Below, one piece after another: positions 1-7,671 of a stretch of DNA of 64,000 nt (positions are counted from its first letter, which is position 1; each line of letters begins with the position of its first letter). Location of the stretch: contig NZ_BMRO01000008.1 in assembly GCF_014648675.1 (NCBI RefSeq), positions 117,400-181,399 of the forward strand, given 5' to 3'. The translations under genes were made by a program, and so were the position numbers. Source of the stretch: Actinomadura livida. Lineage in GTDB: Bacteria > Actinomycetota > Actinomycetes > Streptosporangiales > Streptosporangiaceae. A model generated the notes under the pieces. That model searched no databases. It saw only the letters and a program-made list of their open reading frames with translations, and was not told the origin of the DNA.

Positions 1-263
1 CCCATGTCGCGCAGGTCGAGCAGCAGGATCTTCATCACGCTCACCGGCAGCCGCAACCGGGCGGACAGCTCGACGACCGCGACCGGGTTGCCGCGGCAGA
101 GCCGCAGGATCGCGGCGTGCTCGGACTGCATGCCGGGCTCGGGCTCGTCCTCGGCGACGATCAGCGCCACCAGGTCGAGCGTGTCGTCGCCCGCCTCGGA
201 GCGTCCCCGCGTCACGGTGTAGAGCCGGTCGGGGTCCTCCCTGTCGAGAGGGCGGGGGTTCAT
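1..263 (-). CDS. DUF742 domain protein (conservon CvnC-like), 3' end outside window
   Basis: The first 87 codons of a DUF742 protein; the rest lies beyond the window edge. The start ATG (263-261) overlaps the stop of the roadblock gene in an ATGA quartet, which indicates translational coupling. The N-terminus is acidic and contains an RLYTVTRGR segment, followed by a winged-helix-like stretch (LRLCRGNPVAVVELSARL) typical of DUF742. In actinomycete conservons this protein sits between a roadblock/LC7 protein and a small GTPase. The GTPase gene would be expected just beyond base 1, but it is not visible. Family assignment is confident; the molecular role in the conservon complex is not established. 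Confidence 0.88.
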   Translation of the reverse strand, partial: MNPRPLDREDPDRLYTVTRGRSEAGDDTLDLVALIVAEDEPEPGMQSEHAAILRLCRGNPVAVVELSARLRLPVSVMKILLLDLRDM

Positions 264-673
264 GAGCGGACGTCGTGCTCGAGTCTGCGTGGCGCGGCCG
301 TCAGGTATCCGCCGATCTGCTCGACCAGCTCGTTCATGCAGTGCCCCACCAGGCCGACGTCGGCGATCTCGTCCGCGACCACGGCCAGGTGCGCGCCCTG
401 GCCGGCCGGGACGATGAGCAGGACGCCGCCGGCGAACTCCACCATCGACTGACCCGCTCCGAGGCCCTCGCCGAACTCGGCGGACGCGCTCAGCGACAGG
501 CTCTGGATGCCGGACGCGATGGCGGCGAGCTGGTCCGCCCGGTCCTCGTCGAGGCCGGCCGTGAAGCAGATCTTGAGGCCGTCGCTGGACAGCACCAGGA
601 CGTGCCGGGCACCCGGTGCGCGGTCCACGAGGCCCGCGAGCAACCAGTCAAGATCACGCTGATCGGTGTTCAT
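260..673 (-). CDS. Roadblock/LC7 domain protein (conservon CvnB-like)
   Basis: A 137-residue protein of the roadblock/LC7 (MglB-like) fold, the usual second member of actinomycete conservons. Such proteins act as partners or GAP-like regulators of the small GTPase encoded further downstream. The ATG at 673 gives the N-terminus MNTDQRDLDWLLAGLVDR and the usual family length. An in-frame GTG at 769 would overlap the kinase stop in a GTGA quartet, but it adds 32 low-complexity residues. Typical roadblock features visible are HVLVLSSDGL near residue 23 and the segment around GGVLLIVPAG. The gene is downstream of the kinase gene and overlaps the DUF742 gene by 4 bp, so it is operonic. Confidence 0.9.
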   Translation of the reverse strand: MNTDQRDLDWLLAGLVDRAPGARHVLVLSSDGLKICFTAGLDEDRADQLAAIASGIQSLSLSASAEFGEGLGAGQSMVEFAGGVLLIVPAGQGAHLAVVADEIADVGLVGHCMNELVEQIGGYLTAAPRRLEHDVRS

Positions 674-765
674 CCGTTCCCAGGGCGGCCGGTGGTCCGG
701 GGACGCCCCTCCTCCCATCTGTGGATCCTGCTGTCCGTCGTTCTCCGCGGGGCCTGCCGCGGATC

Positions 766-2463
766 TCACTCGTCCGCGGCGGGCCCGGTCCCCCCCGAGC
801 CGGTCCCCCCTGAGCCGGTCCCCCCGGTGCCTGTTCTCCCGGTGCCTGTTCTCCCGCTCCCGGTCACCTCGGTCCCGGCCTCGTCCGGCTCGGCCGCGGA
901 CGCGGCCGGGGCGCCGGCCGCGGACTGGCGGAACGCGGCGAACCGGGTCCCGGTGTCGCGCGGACGGGGCTCGCTCGCCGCGGGCCGTCCCGCGGGCGCG
1001 CTCGCGAGGGCCGCGCCGCGTCTGCGTTTGGGCAGGACCAGATCATCGGATTCCATGCCGTCCGACTGGGGCATCGTGACCTCGCGCTTCGGCTCCACCG
1101 GACGGCGCGCCGCGGGAACGGCGGCGTACTCCGCGTCCGCGGCCTCGGGCGGGGTGTAGACGATGAGCTTGGCGGGGATCAGCACGATCACGCCGATGCC
1201 GCCGCGCGAGGACGGGCGGAAGCTGACCCGCAGGTCGTGCTTGCGGGCGAGCCGGCCGACGACGGCCAGGCCGAGCCTGGTGCCGGGCAGCGAGCTGAGG
1301 TCGGCGGCCTCGGAGACGAGCCGCTCGGCGCGCTGCCGTTCGCGCTGCCGCATGCCCAGGCCGCCGTCCTCGATCGTGACGAGGATCCCCGCGTCCTCCT
1401 CCTCGACGTACACGTGCACGATGCTGCCCTGCGGGGAGAAGTTGGCGGCGTTGTCCATCAGCTCCGCCAGCGCGTGGATCACGCCCTCCGCGGCGAAGCC
1501 GGCGACCGCGGCGGTGCTGGTCAGGTGGTACTGGACGCGCTGGTACGCGCCGATCCGGCCCATGGCGCCGCGCAGCACGCTCTCCATGACGATCGGCTTG
1601 GTCCAGCGCCGCCCCGACCGGCCGCCGCTGAGCAGCGCGATGCTGTCGGCCAGCCGGCCCAGCTGGGAGACGTCGTGGTCGAGGCCGAGCAGGTCGCCGA
1701 AGACCTTGTCGTCGCCGTAGCGGTCCTCCAGCTCGCGCAGCTCGCCGAGCATCCGGGTCGTCCGCGCCTGGATCCGCGCGGCGGCGCTCGCGCAGGCCGC
1801 CAGCGCGGCGGCGCTGGTCCGCTCGCCCTCGGCGAGGTCCTCGGCGACCCGGTGCAGGACGCGCCGCGTCGAGTCGTGGGCGGGTTCCGTGAGCTCGGCC
1901 AGGACGGCGGGCACGGCGGCCCGGTCCTGCCTGATCCGGGTGGCCAGGGCGGGCAGCGCGGTGTCGGCGAGCCAGGCCACCTCCGCGTCCAGTGCGGCCG
2001 ACTCCGCCCGCACCTGCGCCTCCGCGCGCTGGCCGGCCGCGAGGCCGTCCACGACGATGCGCAGCAGCCGTCCGAGGGCCCGGTCGGTCACCGGCGGGAA
2101 GCCGACCAGCACCTTCTCGGGCGGGGCGCCGTCGCGCAGCCGGGCGACCAGGGTGGGCAGCGGCCCGTCGACCAGCTCCGCGAGCTGCCGCTCCAGCCGG
2201 TCGTCCTGGACGCTGATCTGCGCCAGCCGGCCCTGCAGCCGCCGGTTGTCCGCGGCGAAGTACACGGCGACCGCGACGGCGGCGCTGAGCGCGAGGACCA
2301 TGGTCCCCCCGCCGGCCGCGACCAGGGAGCGGGAGTGCGGGCCGACGGCGAGGAGAGCGGCCAGCCAGGCGCTGCCGCCGACGATCGCCGTGATGAGCCA
2401 CGCCAGGAGTGCGCGTTCCAGCGGAGCGCGCTCGATGCGGAATCGGCCTGCGGGTACCGGCAT
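766..2463 (-). CDS. Membrane sensor histidine kinase of a conservon (CvnA-like)
   Basis: A 565-residue sensor kinase with two membrane segments (about 17-39 and 50-71), a helical region up to about 250, a degenerate dimerisation/H-box region (LDHDVSQL, 261-268) and a HATPase_c domain with N box ELMDNAANFSPQG (334-346) and G boxes (EDGGLGM, GTRLGLAVVG). The C-terminal third after about residue 470 is low-complexity and ends in repeated Gly-Thr/Ser-Gly units. ATG 2463 is preferred because AAAGGACAGG lies just upstream; longer forms extend into non-coding-like sequence. It is the first gene of the kinase-roadblock-DUF742 order that defines conservons. No response regulator is adjacent, as is usual for these loci, which signal through the GTPase. 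Confidence 0.9.
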   Translation of the reverse strand: MPVPAGRFRIERAPLERALLAWLITAIVGGSAWLAALLAVGPHSRSLVAAGGGTMVLALSAAVAVAVYFAADNRRLQGRLAQISVQDDRLERQLAELVDGPLPTLVARLRDGAPPEKVLVGFPPVTDRALGRLLRIVVDGLAAGQRAEAQVRAESAALDAEVAWLADTALPALATRIRQDRAAVPAVLAELTEPAHDSTRRVLHRVAEDLAEGERTSAAALAACASAAARIQARTTRMLGELRELEDRYGDDKVFGDLLGLDHDVSQLGRLADSIALLSGGRSGRRWTKPIVMESVLRGAMGRIGAYQRVQYHLTSTAAVAGFAAEGVIHALAELMDNAANFSPQGSIVHVYVEEEDAGILVTIEDGGLGMRQRERQRAERLVSEAADLSSLPGTRLGLAVVGRLARKHDLRVSFRPSSRGGIGVIVLIPAKLIVYTPPEAADAEYAAVPAARRPVEPKREVTMPQSDGMESDDLVLPKRRRGAALASAPAGRPAASEPRPRDTGTRFAAFRQSAAGAPAASAAEPDEAGTEVTGSGRTGTGRTGTGGTGSGGTGSGGTGPAADE

Positions 2464-2890
2464 CCATCCTGTCCTTTGAGCGAGGGGCTGGCTGATGAAT
2501 CGTGCGCAAGCCCTGTGGACAGTGGGCGTCAACCCGGATGCGGACCTCAACACGCACGAACCCCGAAATGGGGCGCAACCCATGATGCACGAAGACACGG
2601 GAGTAAGGGGAGATACTTCAGCGAACGACTGTCCAATTTGCTCCGAATACCCAACTTCAAGGACGATCACCCTAATCGGAAGAATCCCCGGGCAAAGGCC
2701 GTGGACCGTTCCAATTCCTAAGGCCCGCCCAACCGGAGATCCGCCCGCATCGCGGGACCGGTCCGTGATCAGGAAACGCTCGCCGAAGCGGCAGTCCTAA
2801 ACGATCATCATCGGCCGCCTCCGCGGATTCACCCCACCGACGGACAGTCGCGTTGCGGGGGTGATTGGTGGCAGGTGAACGCCGCGCTTA
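2464..2890. other. Intergenic region upstream of the conservon
   Basis: A 427-base gap between the convergently placed TetR stop and the kinase start. It should contain the conservon promoter, read on the minus strand. Base composition is less GC-biased around 2610-2680 than in the flanking genes, which fits a promoter, but I see no clear -10/-35 pair, hairpin or palindrome strong enough to call. Confidence 0.4.
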
Positions 2891-3520
2891 TCAGGTCGAG
2901 ACGTACAATCTGACATGGTCGAGCGCCATGTCTAGGGCAATCTCCATGGGCCTGATGTCATGGGCGGTCTGGGCCAGCAGATAGCCCCCTTGCAGCGCTG
3001 CAATCAGGCCGATCGCAAGTTGCTGGGGATCGGCTTCGGCGGCGAGTGTCCGGGCCTCCTGCATGCGACGCAGGCCGGCCTCGATGAGCTGTTCCCACGC
3101 TTCGAAGGTCTCCGCGAGGGCAATGCGGGCGACCTCGTCCTGGTCGGAGACCTCGCCGGCGATCGAACCGAGGATGCAGCCGTACGCGCCCTTTTGCAGG
3201 GCGTTGCGCTGGACGAGCGCGTCCCTCCACCGAACCAGGCCGTTGAACGATCTGAGGCGCTGTAGCGCAGCGTGCTCGCGCTCCATGATCTCTTCCGCGC
3301 GGAGCCGGACCACGGCGCGGACCAGCTGCTCCTTGTCGGCGAAGTGCTTGTAGAGCTGAGACTTGCTCGTCGCGCTGGCGGCGCGGACCTCGTCGAGGGT
3401 GGTCGAACTGACGCCCCGCACGTACATGAGCTCGGCCGCGGCCTCGATGATGCGCCGCCTGGTCGCCGCGCCGCGACGCGTCAGCCTCGGCCTCTGCTCG
3501 GCACTCTGCGACCCGGTCAC
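2891..3520 (-). CDS. TetR/AcrR family transcriptional regulator
   Basis: A 209-residue TetR repressor. The N-terminal HTH is clear: RRRIIEAAAELMYVRGVSST then TLDEVRAASATSKSQLYKHF, with the family hallmark LYKHFADKEQL. The C-terminal ligand domain resembles the TetR_C_16/YcdC-like group (a GCILGSIAGE motif). The start is GTG 3520. It lies 76 bp downstream of, and on the same strand as, a zinc-free quinone oxidoreductase gene, so the pair probably forms an operon repressed through the palindrome at 4650-4665. The ligand is unknown; an electrophile or quinone is plausible given the neighbour. Confidence 0.92.
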   Translation of the reverse strand: MTGSQSAEQRPRLTRRGAATRRRIIEAAAELMYVRGVSSTTLDEVRAASATSKSQLYKHFADKEQLVRAVVRLRAEEIMEREHAALQRLRSFNGLVRWRDALVQRNALQKGAYGCILGSIAGEVSDQDEVARIALAETFEAWEQLIEAGLRRMQEARTLAAEADPQQLAIGLIAALQGGYLLAQTAHDIRPMEIALDMALDHVRLYVST

Positions 3521-3596
3521 GCAGGCAAGGCTACCGGCCGGGATGATCGGGGCCGGGCGCGCCGAGTGTCCGCCCCCGGGCGGCGGCCGAGGGCCC

Positions 3597-4514
3597 TCAC
3601 GGATGGACGCGGATGATCGTCTTTCCCTTGATCCGTTCGGTCGGGGTGAAGGCGGCGACCGCGTCGTCGAGGGGCGCCACGCGGCCGATGTTCGTCCGCA
3701 GCCGCCCGTCCCGCACCCGCTCGACGATCTCGCTCAGTTGCGCGCGATCGGCCTCGACGACGAAGTCGACCGCCAGGCCGTCGGCGGGGCGCGCCTCGGG
3801 CGGGCCCGCGATGGTCACCAGCATTCCTCCGGGCCGGATCAGGCGTGCGGACCGCTTCCCGATGTCTCCGCCGATGACGTCGAACACGAGATCGACTCCG
3901 CCGGCGTCGTCCAGCGAGTCGTTGTCGAGGTCGACGAACTCCCGCGCGCCGAAGTCGAGCGCCGGCTGCCGGTCGGCGGCTCGTCCGGTGCCGATGACGT
4001 AGGCGCCGGCCTGCCGGGCGAGCTGCGTCACCATCGAGCCGACTCCGCCGGCCGCGCCGTGGACGAGGATGCTCTGCCCCACCTGGAAACGGCCGTGCAC
4101 GAACAGTCCCTGCCACGCGGTCAAGCCCGAGATCGGCAGGCTCGCGCCCACCGTGAAGTCGACATCGCCGGGCAGCGGCGCGAGGTTGCGCGCCTCGACG
4201 GCCGTGTACTCCGCCAGAGTGCCGTCGCGGGTCCAGTCGGTGAGCCCGAACACCCGCTGTCCCACCGACAGCCCCCTCGTGCCGTAGCCGAGAGCGCTGA
4301 CCACCCCGGCCAACTCGTGCCCGGGAATCGACGGCGTCCGGTCACGGCCGAGGCGATCCGTCCAGGTTCCGGGCCATGTCAGCTCGCCGGGAGTGAATCC
4401 CGACGCATGGACCCGAACGACGACATCGTTGCCCGCCGGCTCCGGCTCCGGCCGCTCCACCAGCGTCATCCCGGCCGTCCCCGCGGCCTCGTCCGTCACC
4501 ACGATCGCCTTCAT
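3597..4514 (-). CDS. NADP-dependent quinone-oxidoreductase-like MDR protein
   Basis: A 305-residue medium-chain dehydrogenase/reductase of the zinc-free quinone oxidoreductase class. The GroES-like N-terminal domain (about 1-120) has VHASGFTPGELTW and IPGHELAGVV. The Rossmann domain has the nucleotide motif VHGAAGGVGSMVTQLARQAG (about 145-165). Catalytic zinc cysteines are absent, as expected for this class, which reduces quinones or enones with NADPH. ATG 4514 follows a strong GGGAGGTG ribosome site. It is followed by a TetR gene in the same orientation, and the pair is probably co-regulated. The substrate cannot be read from the sequence. Confidence 0.9.
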   Translation of the reverse strand: MKAIVVTDEAAGTAGMTLVERPEPEPAGNDVVVRVHASGFTPGELTWPGTWTDRLGRDRTPSIPGHELAGVVSALGYGTRGLSVGQRVFGLTDWTRDGTLAEYTAVEARNLAPLPGDVDFTVGASLPISGLTAWQGLFVHGRFQVGQSILVHGAAGGVGSMVTQLARQAGAYVIGTGRAADRQPALDFGAREFVDLDNDSLDDAGGVDLVFDVIGGDIGKRSARLIRPGGMLVTIAGPPEARPADGLAVDFVVEADRAQLSEIVERVRDGRLRTNIGRVAPLDDAVAAFTPTERIKGKTIIRVHP

Positions 4515-4649
4515 CGAACGCACCTCCCTCGCTTCAGTCCTTGCCCGCACGACATCGCCGTTCACCAGCACTGGTTCCCCGCCATCGTCAGTCGGTCCAC
4601 ATCGGACGGTCGGTCGCTATGGGAGGGCCTGTCGAGGCTCGGTCGATTA

Positions 4650-4665
4650 TGGACTTGATGGTCCA
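4650..4665. promoter_or_regulatory. Candidate TetR operator TGGAC-N6-GTCCA
   Basis: An interrupted palindrome (TGGAC at 4650-4654, GTCCA at 4661-4665) with partly symmetric AT-rich flanks, about 135 bp upstream of the oxidoreductase ATG. Spacing and symmetry fit a TetR-family operator, and the obvious candidate repressor is the TetR encoded at 2891-3520. This is inference from symmetry and context only. Confidence 0.5.
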
Positions 4666-4782
4666 ATGATGCTGGGACGTCCGCGCCGCCCGGCGGGTCT
4701 CCAGTTGCGTTGTGCCCGACTATGGGGGCGGGAGATGCCGGGATGACCTCGGGTGGCGTCGGTCCGAAGTTGAAAGATCTTA

Positions 4783-4796
4783 GGACCTTAGGGTCC
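4783..4796. promoter_or_regulatory. Palindrome GGACC-TTAG-GGTCC upstream of msrB
   Basis: A 14-bp interrupted palindrome (arms 4783-4787 and 4792-4796) located 15 bp upstream of a TACAAT hexamer at 4811-4816, so it would overlap the -35 region of an msrBA promoter. It could be an operator for an unlinked redox repressor. No dedicated regulator gene is adjacent. Confidence 0.4.
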
Positions 4797-4903
4797 AGTT
4801 GGGCGGGGAATACAATCGGGCCGCCGAGCGTCTGTACCTGTGCGTCCAGGTGCGTTCCACCTGGTTCCGCAGTCTCACGCCGCAAGGCCGGGAAGGGAGA
4901 GCC

Positions 4904-5371
4904 GTGACCCGGCAGACCCAGTACCACAAGAACCCGGAAGCCGTCTCGCGGCTCGATCCGGAGCAGTACCGCGTGACTCAGCAGGACGGCACCGAGCGCC
5001 CGTTCGCCAACGCCTACTGGGACAACCACGAACCCGGCATCTACGTCGACGTCGTGTCCGGCGAGCCGCTGTTCGCATCCGCCGACAAGTACGACAGCGG
5101 CACCGGCTGGCCGAGCTTCACGAAGCCGATCGCCCGGACGAACGTCGTCGAGCGAGAAGACTCCGGCCACGGAATGATCCGGACGGAGGCCCGCTCACTG
5201 CACGGGGACAGCCACCTCGGCCACATCTTCCCCGACGGCCCCGCCGACAAGGGCGGCCTGCGCTACTGCATCAACTCCGCGTCGTTGCGGTTCATTCACC
5301 TCGACGACCTGGAGGAGGCAGGGTATGGCGAGTACCGGACCCTGTTCACGAGTGACACCGAGGGCAAGTAA
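4904..5371 (+). CDS. msrB: Peptide-methionine (R)-S-oxide reductase MsrB
   Basis: A 155-residue MsrB that reduces methionine-R-sulfoxide in proteins in the cytoplasm. Landmarks are YDSGTGWPSF, GDSHLGHIFPDGP and the catalytic RYCINSASLRF. The two CxxC zinc motifs of classical MsrB are missing: the GxYxCxxCG position reads GIYVDVVSGEPLF, so this is the zinc-free form. GTG 4904 follows GGGAGA. The ORF is open upstream but that part is not conserved-looking. It is followed after 9 bp by msrA with its own AAGGAG site, so the two stereospecific reductases form one operon. Confidence 0.95.
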   Translation: MTRQTQYHKNPEAVSRLDPEQYRVTQQDGTERPFANAYWDNHEPGIYVDVVSGEPLFASADKYDSGTGWPSFTKPIARTNVVEREDSGHGMIRTEARSLHGDSHLGHIFPDGPADKGGLRYCINSASLRFIHLDDLEEAGYGEYRTLFTSDTEGK

Positions 5372-5380
5372 GGAGACGAC

Positions 5381-5887
5381 GTGAATTACGAGAAGGCGAT
5401 CCTCGCCGGCGGCTGCTTCTGGGGCATGGAAGAGCTGTTCCGCCACCAGCCCGGTGTCGTGTCCACGCGCGTCGGGTACAGCGGCGGCGACGTCCCGAAC
5501 GCCACCTACCGCGACCACGGCACTCACGCGGAGTCCATCGAGGTCGTCTACGACCCCGAGCAGACCGACTTCCGTGCGCTGCTGGAATTCTTCTTCCAGA
5601 TCCACGACCCTTCGACGAAGAACCGCCAGGGCAACGACATCGGCATGAGCTACCGCTCGGCGATCTTCTACACCAGCGACGAGCAGAAGCGCGTCGCCGA
5701 GGACACGATCGCCGACGTCGACGCCTCGGGTCTGTGGCCCGGCGAGGTCGTCACCGAGGTCGCCCCGGCGGGCGACTTCTGGGAGGCCGAGCCCGAGCAC
5801 CAGAACTACCTGCAGAACTACCCCAACGGCTACACCTGCCACTTCCCCCGCCCGGGGTGGAAGCTCCCCAAGCGGGAGACGGCCTGA
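5381..5887 (+). CDS. msrA: Peptide-methionine (S)-S-oxide reductase MsrA
   Basis: A 168-residue MsrA, the partner of MsrB for the S-epimer. The active-site motif GGCFWGMEE places the catalytic Cys at residue 12. Other family landmarks are VGYSGG, HAESIEVVYDP, FFFQIHDPST, GNDIGMSYRSAIF and the C-terminal EPEHQNYLQNYP. The start is GTG 5381 behind AAGGAG. No clear resolving-cysteine tail is present: the only late Cys is in YTCHFPRPGW. The gene ends 6 bp before a strong hairpin terminator. Confidence 0.96.
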   Translation: MNYEKAILAGGCFWGMEELFRHQPGVVSTRVGYSGGDVPNATYRDHGTHAESIEVVYDPEQTDFRALLEFFFQIHDPSTKNRQGNDIGMSYRSAIFYTSDEQKRVAEDTIADVDASGLWPGEVVTEVAPAGDFWEAEPEHQNYLQNYPNGYTCHFPRPGWKLPKRETA

Positions 5888-5893
5888 CACCCG

Positions 5894-5924
5894 CCGGCCC
5901 GCGGACCCCGGTTCCGCGGGCCGG
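5894..5924. terminator. Hairpin terminator between msrA and the DUF6510 gene
   Basis: Perfect 12-bp inverted repeat (CCGGCCCGCGGA at 5894-5905, TCCGCGGGCCGG at 5913-5924) with a 7-base loop, between convergent genes. No T-tract is present, which is usual for high-GC actinomycete terminators. It could serve both directions. Confidence 0.7.
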
Positions 5925-5984
5925 CCCGGCCGTGGTGGTCGGCCCGCGGAACCGGCCCGGCGAAAGGGTTCGCGTCCGCCAGTA

Positions 5985-6248
5985 TCAAGGAAGGGGAATG
6001 CGCAGCGAGGTGATGCCGCGCATGTCGAGCCACGCCGCGTCCGGTGTCCGGACCATGCGCAGGACGACCTCTTCGCAGGCGGGGCAGCGGGCGACGAGTC
6101 CCGGGGCGCGTTTGTAGAGACGCAGGGTCGCGACCGGGCCGGTGCGGGCGCAGCACGCGCAGCTGGCTTCGGCGGTGGTGACGTCGAACGCGAGGATCTC
6201 GCCCAGCGGGCCGGCCAGCGCGTTCCCGTCCTGGTAGTCGTCGCTCAT
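5985..6248 (-). CDS. DUF6510 family zinc-ribbon-like protein
   Basis: An 87-residue protein with two cysteine pairs (CACC around 30-33, CPAC around 55-58) in the spacing of a small zinc ribbon: SCACCARTG, then RCPACEEVVLRMVRTPDAAW. This is the DUF6510 pattern, and such genes accompany sulfite-oxidase-fold and ferredoxin-reductase-like genes in actinomycetes. It starts 3 bp downstream of the reductase stop, so it is the last gene of a three-gene operon. Its function is unknown; a metal-binding or electron-transfer accessory role is inference. Confidence 0.85.
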   Translation of the reverse strand: MSDDYQDGNALAGPLGEILAFDVTTAEASCACCARTGPVATLRLYKRAPGLVARCPACEEVVLRMVRTPDAAWLDMRGITSLRIPLP

Positions 6249-6251
6249 CCG

Positions 6252-6992
6252 TCAGCCTCCTGTCGGGCCGAATCGCTCGGTCTTGATCTTGCGGGCGTCG
6301 TGGCCGAGGGCCAGCAGCAGGTCGGCGGCCGTTTCCACGAACCCGGTCGGGCCGCAGACGAAGCAGTCCGGCTCGAAATCGGCGGGCCACCCGTGGCTGT
6401 TGAGGTCGGCGACCGTGAGCCGTCCGGGCGGCCGTCCGCCGTCGGGCGCCTCGCGGGTGTAGAGGTAGGCGACGTCCAGGCCGGGGGCTCCGCGGCGCAG
6501 TTCGGCCCTGTAGTACCGGTCGGCGGGCGTCCGCACCGAGTAGACGAGCCGGAACGGGGTGCGGCTGCCGGCCTGCCCGCGGGCGCGGATCATCGCCGTC
6601 AGCGGCACGATCCCCGACCCGCCGGCGACCAGCAGCACCGGCGCCGTGGACTCCGGGCGCCAGACGAACCAGCCGCCCACCGGCCCGCGGATCTCCACCG
6701 GGTCGCCGCGCGACAGGCCCCCGGCCAGGTAGGACGAGACCTCGCCGTCCGGCACGCGCTGCACGGTCAGCTCGACCCGGTCGCCGTCGGCGGGCGCGGC
6801 GATCGAGTAGCTGCGCTGGGCGCTGTAGCCGTCCTCGGCGGTGAGCCGTACGTCGACGTGCTGGCCCGCCGCGTGGCCGGGCCAGTCCGGCACGTCGAAG
6901 ACCAGTGTCTCGGCGGTGGGCGTCTCGGTCCGTGTCTCGGTGAGCCGGGCGACGCGCCAGGTCAGTCGCCTTGGTACCGCTGTTCGCGCCAT
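6252..6992 (-). CDS. FAD/NAD(P)-binding ferredoxin-reductase-like protein
   Basis: A 246-residue FNR-family flavoprotein. The FAD-binding barrel has the hallmark RSYSIAAP (about 59-66) and GEVSSYLAGGL. The NAD(P) domain has LLVAGGSGIVPLTAMIRAR (about 117-135) and the C-terminal CFVCGPTGFVE. ATG 6992 lies inside the sulfite-oxidase gene and overlaps it by 31 bp; no later ATG, GTG or TTG precedes the barrel. It is the likely electron donor for the molybdenum enzyme encoded just upstream. No 2Fe-2S motif is present. Confidence 0.9.
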   Translation of the reverse strand: MARTAVPRRLTWRVARLTETRTETPTAETLVFDVPDWPGHAAGQHVDVRLTAEDGYSAQRSYSIAAPADGDRVELTVQRVPDGEVSSYLAGGLSRGDPVEIRGPVGGWFVWRPESTAPVLLVAGGSGIVPLTAMIRARGQAGSRTPFRLVYSVRTPADRYYRAELRRGAPGLDVAYLYTREAPDGGRPPGRLTVADLNSHGWPADFEPDCFVCGPTGFVETAADLLLALGHDARKIKTERFGPTGG

Positions 6993-7561
6993 GGGTCCCC
7001 GTAGTCGTGGTAACCGGCCGTCTCCCAGAAGCCCGGCTCGTCCTGGTCGAGCAGGCGGAGGCCGCGCACCCACTTGGCGGACTTCCAGAAGTACAGGTGC
7101 GGCACCAGCAGGCGGGCCGGACCCCCGTGCTCGGCGGGGAGATCCTCGCCGTCGAAGCGGTACGCGATCCACGCCTGCCCGTCCAGGACGTCCTCAAGCG
7201 GCATGTTGGTGGTGTAGCCACCGTAGGAGTGGGCGAGCACGTAGTCGGCGGCGGTGTCCACGTCGGCCAGCAGCGTGTCCAGTGACACCCCTTGCCACCG
7301 GGTGCCGAGCTTGGACCATTTGGTGACGCAGTGGATGTCGACGGTCGGCGTCTCGCTGGGCAGCTCCATGAACTGGCGCCAGTCCCAGCTGTACTCCCGG
7401 CCGCTCTCGGTCGTGACGGTGAACTCCCAGTCGTCCTTGCCGACCCGCGGCGTAGGACCGGCCGACAGGACCGGGAAGTCCTCCGTCAGGTACTGACCGG
7501 GAGGAAGCTTGACGTCCCTCCCGCGCCCACGCCCGCGAAAGCCCGGCGAAACGATCCCCAT
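6962..7561 (-). CDS. Sulfite-oxidase-fold molybdopterin oxidoreductase (cytoplasmic, MsrP/YedY-like)
   Basis: A 199-residue Moco-binding domain protein. The motif DIHCVTKWSKLGTRWQGVSL carries the predicted molybdenum-ligating Cys (residue 78), followed by AHSYGGYTTNMPLEDVL and the HGGPARLLVPHLYFWKSAKW segment of the family. There is no Tat signal, no heme domain and no C-terminal dimerisation domain, so it is a minimal cytoplasmic form. ATG 7561 follows GGAAGGGGG. The frame stays open upstream into an unrelated pseudogene, which should not be taken as part of this protein. Downstream are its probable reductase and DUF6510. A role in oxidised-sulfur chemistry is plausible given msrBA next door, but the substrate is not known. 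Confidence 0.92.
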   Translation of the reverse strand: MGIVSPGFRGRGRGRDVKLPPGQYLTEDFPVLSAGPTPRVGKDDWEFTVTTESGREYSWDWRQFMELPSETPTVDIHCVTKWSKLGTRWQGVSLDTLLADVDTAADYVLAHSYGGYTTNMPLEDVLDGQAWIAYRFDGEDLPAEHGGPARLLVPHLYFWKSAKWVRGLRLLDQDEPGFWETAGYHDYGDPWREQRYQGD

Positions 7562-7671
7562 CACAACCCCCTTCCCGGCCGGAGGGAATCGACGCGAACG
7601 CCATGCCCGCACACCCCACCACCGAAACCAGCCCGCCCCCCGTCTCACTGCCGCGCTCGAAGCCCAGCGCT

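Larger units (their letters stand above)
4515..4903. other. Divergent promoter region, oxidoreductase/TetR versus msrBA
   Basis: A 389-base gap between two divergent operons. It contains two palindromes annotated separately: TGGAC-N6-GTCCA at 4650 (towards the oxidoreductase) and GGACC-TTAG-GGTCC at 4783 (towards msrB). A TACAAT hexamer at 4811-4816 could be a -10 box for msrB. No protein-coding sequence is recognisable here. Confidence 0.5.
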
